Shown here: positions 63,801-64,000 of the stretch, in pieces
Position numbering within the stretch: position 1 is the first letter of the stretch
Layout: every line of letters begins with the position of its first letter
NCBI GenBank assembly: GCA_945860955.1
Contig: CAMATH010000010.1
Coordinates: forward strand, 36,946 to 100,945
DNA: 64,000 bases
DNA from: Planctomicrobium piriforme
GTDB taxonomy: Bacteria > Planctomycetota > Planctomycetia > Planctomycetales > Planctomycetaceae
Direction: 5' to 3'
Translations under genes and position numbers: made by a program
The notes under the pieces: model-generated
The model's input: the letters and a program-made list of their open reading frames with translations, nothing else
Database searches by the model: none
What the model was told of the DNA's origin: nothing

Positions 63801-64000
63801 TCATCGCGGCGGCAGGTCGCCCGTTTCAACCTGCGGGCGGCGACGCGTCGCGATTCGTTCAAACCGCTCGCCAAATTTCGTAAATCCCGGCTGAAATCCA
63901 CCGTGCGACAGAAAGAACTGCCCATTCTCGACCCCCATAAAACGATCCCGGCGATGTTCCTTCCCGGTCGGATCATGGCTGAACGTCGCGACCCTCAACT
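63801..64000 (-). CDS. C-terminal end of an unidentified protein, cut by the window edge
   Basis: A minus-strand frame runs open from the window end to TGA at 63801-63803, giving about 66 residues (GVENGQFFLSHGGFQPGFTK, GERFERIATRRR). The aromatic and Gly content looks protein-like, and a competing frame on the same strand is Arg/Ser-rich. No family is recognised and the start is outside the window. Confidence 0.4.
   Translation of the reverse strand, partial: LRVATFSHDPTGKEHRRDRFMGVENGQFFLSHGGFQPGFTKFGERFERIATRRRPQVETGDLPPR

Noticed and set aside
63686..63976. 96-codon minus-strand frame at the window end
   Set aside because: Arg/Ser-rich, no start signal, and it competes with the more protein-like frame ending at 63801.

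Overview
The window is a chromosomal segment of a GC-rich bacterium of the phylum Planctomycetota. The evidence is the gene content: three DUF1501 proteins with Tat-type leaders, a BIG2/DUF1549/DUF1553 protein, a DUF1559-like protein, a DUF6807 (PmoA-family) protein, a Gfo/Idh/MocA oxidoreductase with a Tat leader, a PEP-CTERM protein, two secretin-type proteins and LL-diaminopimelate aminotransferase. I cannot place it below phylum. I see no rRNA, tRNA, CRISPR array, phage or transposase gene.

Layout. 1-5158 (+): the end of an asparagine synthase, a CNNM/CorC-type membrane protein, and a MacA/MacB-like export pair. 5188-11106 (-): an operon of a secretin-N-domain repeat protein, a MacB-like permease and a DUF1501 protein. 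11456-12793 (+): a Gfo/Idh/MocA oxidoreductase. 13035-18055 (+): a three-gene operon with one MotA/TolQ/ExbB-type channel protein and two different MotB/ExbD-type single-span proteins. 18449-21807 (-): SelO and a hydrolase-DUF6807 fusion. 21926-28595 (-): a four-gene operon of a small beta-rich protein, DUF1501, a PPC-domain protein and a BIG2/DUF1549/DUF1553 protein. 28919-30864 (+): two membrane proteins, the second DUF1559-like. 31223-32781 (-): a PLP deaminase/desulfhydrase and a thioesterase. 33240-37373 (+): a very large secretin that appears to start at TTG. 37691-45288 (+): a glycosyltransferase, DUF1501, a double YHS-like protein, DUF2293 and an anchored coiled-coil protein. 45373-49214 (-): a tandem alpha/beta hydrolase and an FG-GAP/VCBS protein. 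49728-52415 (+): a GAF-alpha-glucan phosphorylase fusion. 52906-53700 (-): PEP-CTERM. 54406-60218 (+): a GT39/ArnT-like glycosyltransferase, an AsmA-like protein and PilT. 60610-63620 (-): an ATP-dependent DNA ligase with SWIM and WGR modules, a small membrane protein, and DapL.

How the genes work together. Envelope and secretion functions dominate: ABC export, secretin and secretin-like proteins, PilT, AsmA, glycosyltransferases and an ion-channel/stator-like operon. The best candidate for an undescribed system is 13035-18055. Its channel subunit keeps the MotA/TolQ/ExbB core. Its two B-type subunits differ at the position where these families carry the ion-binding Asp: FLDV in one and FLAV in the other. 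That suggests an asymmetric heteromeric motor or tether complex. Other unusual architectures are the SWIM-ligase-WGR fusion, the GAF-phosphorylase fusion and the barrel-less secretin-domain array.

Intergenic DNA carries at least two dispersed repeat families. One is a palindromic GGACGGGTC-based element; the copy at 52554-52727 is a complete MITE-like unit with terminal inverted repeats. The other is built on GGATGAAGAGGATGAACAGGAT-type modules. Four strong intrinsic terminators can be read directly. Functions rest on motif recognition by eye; no database search was possible.
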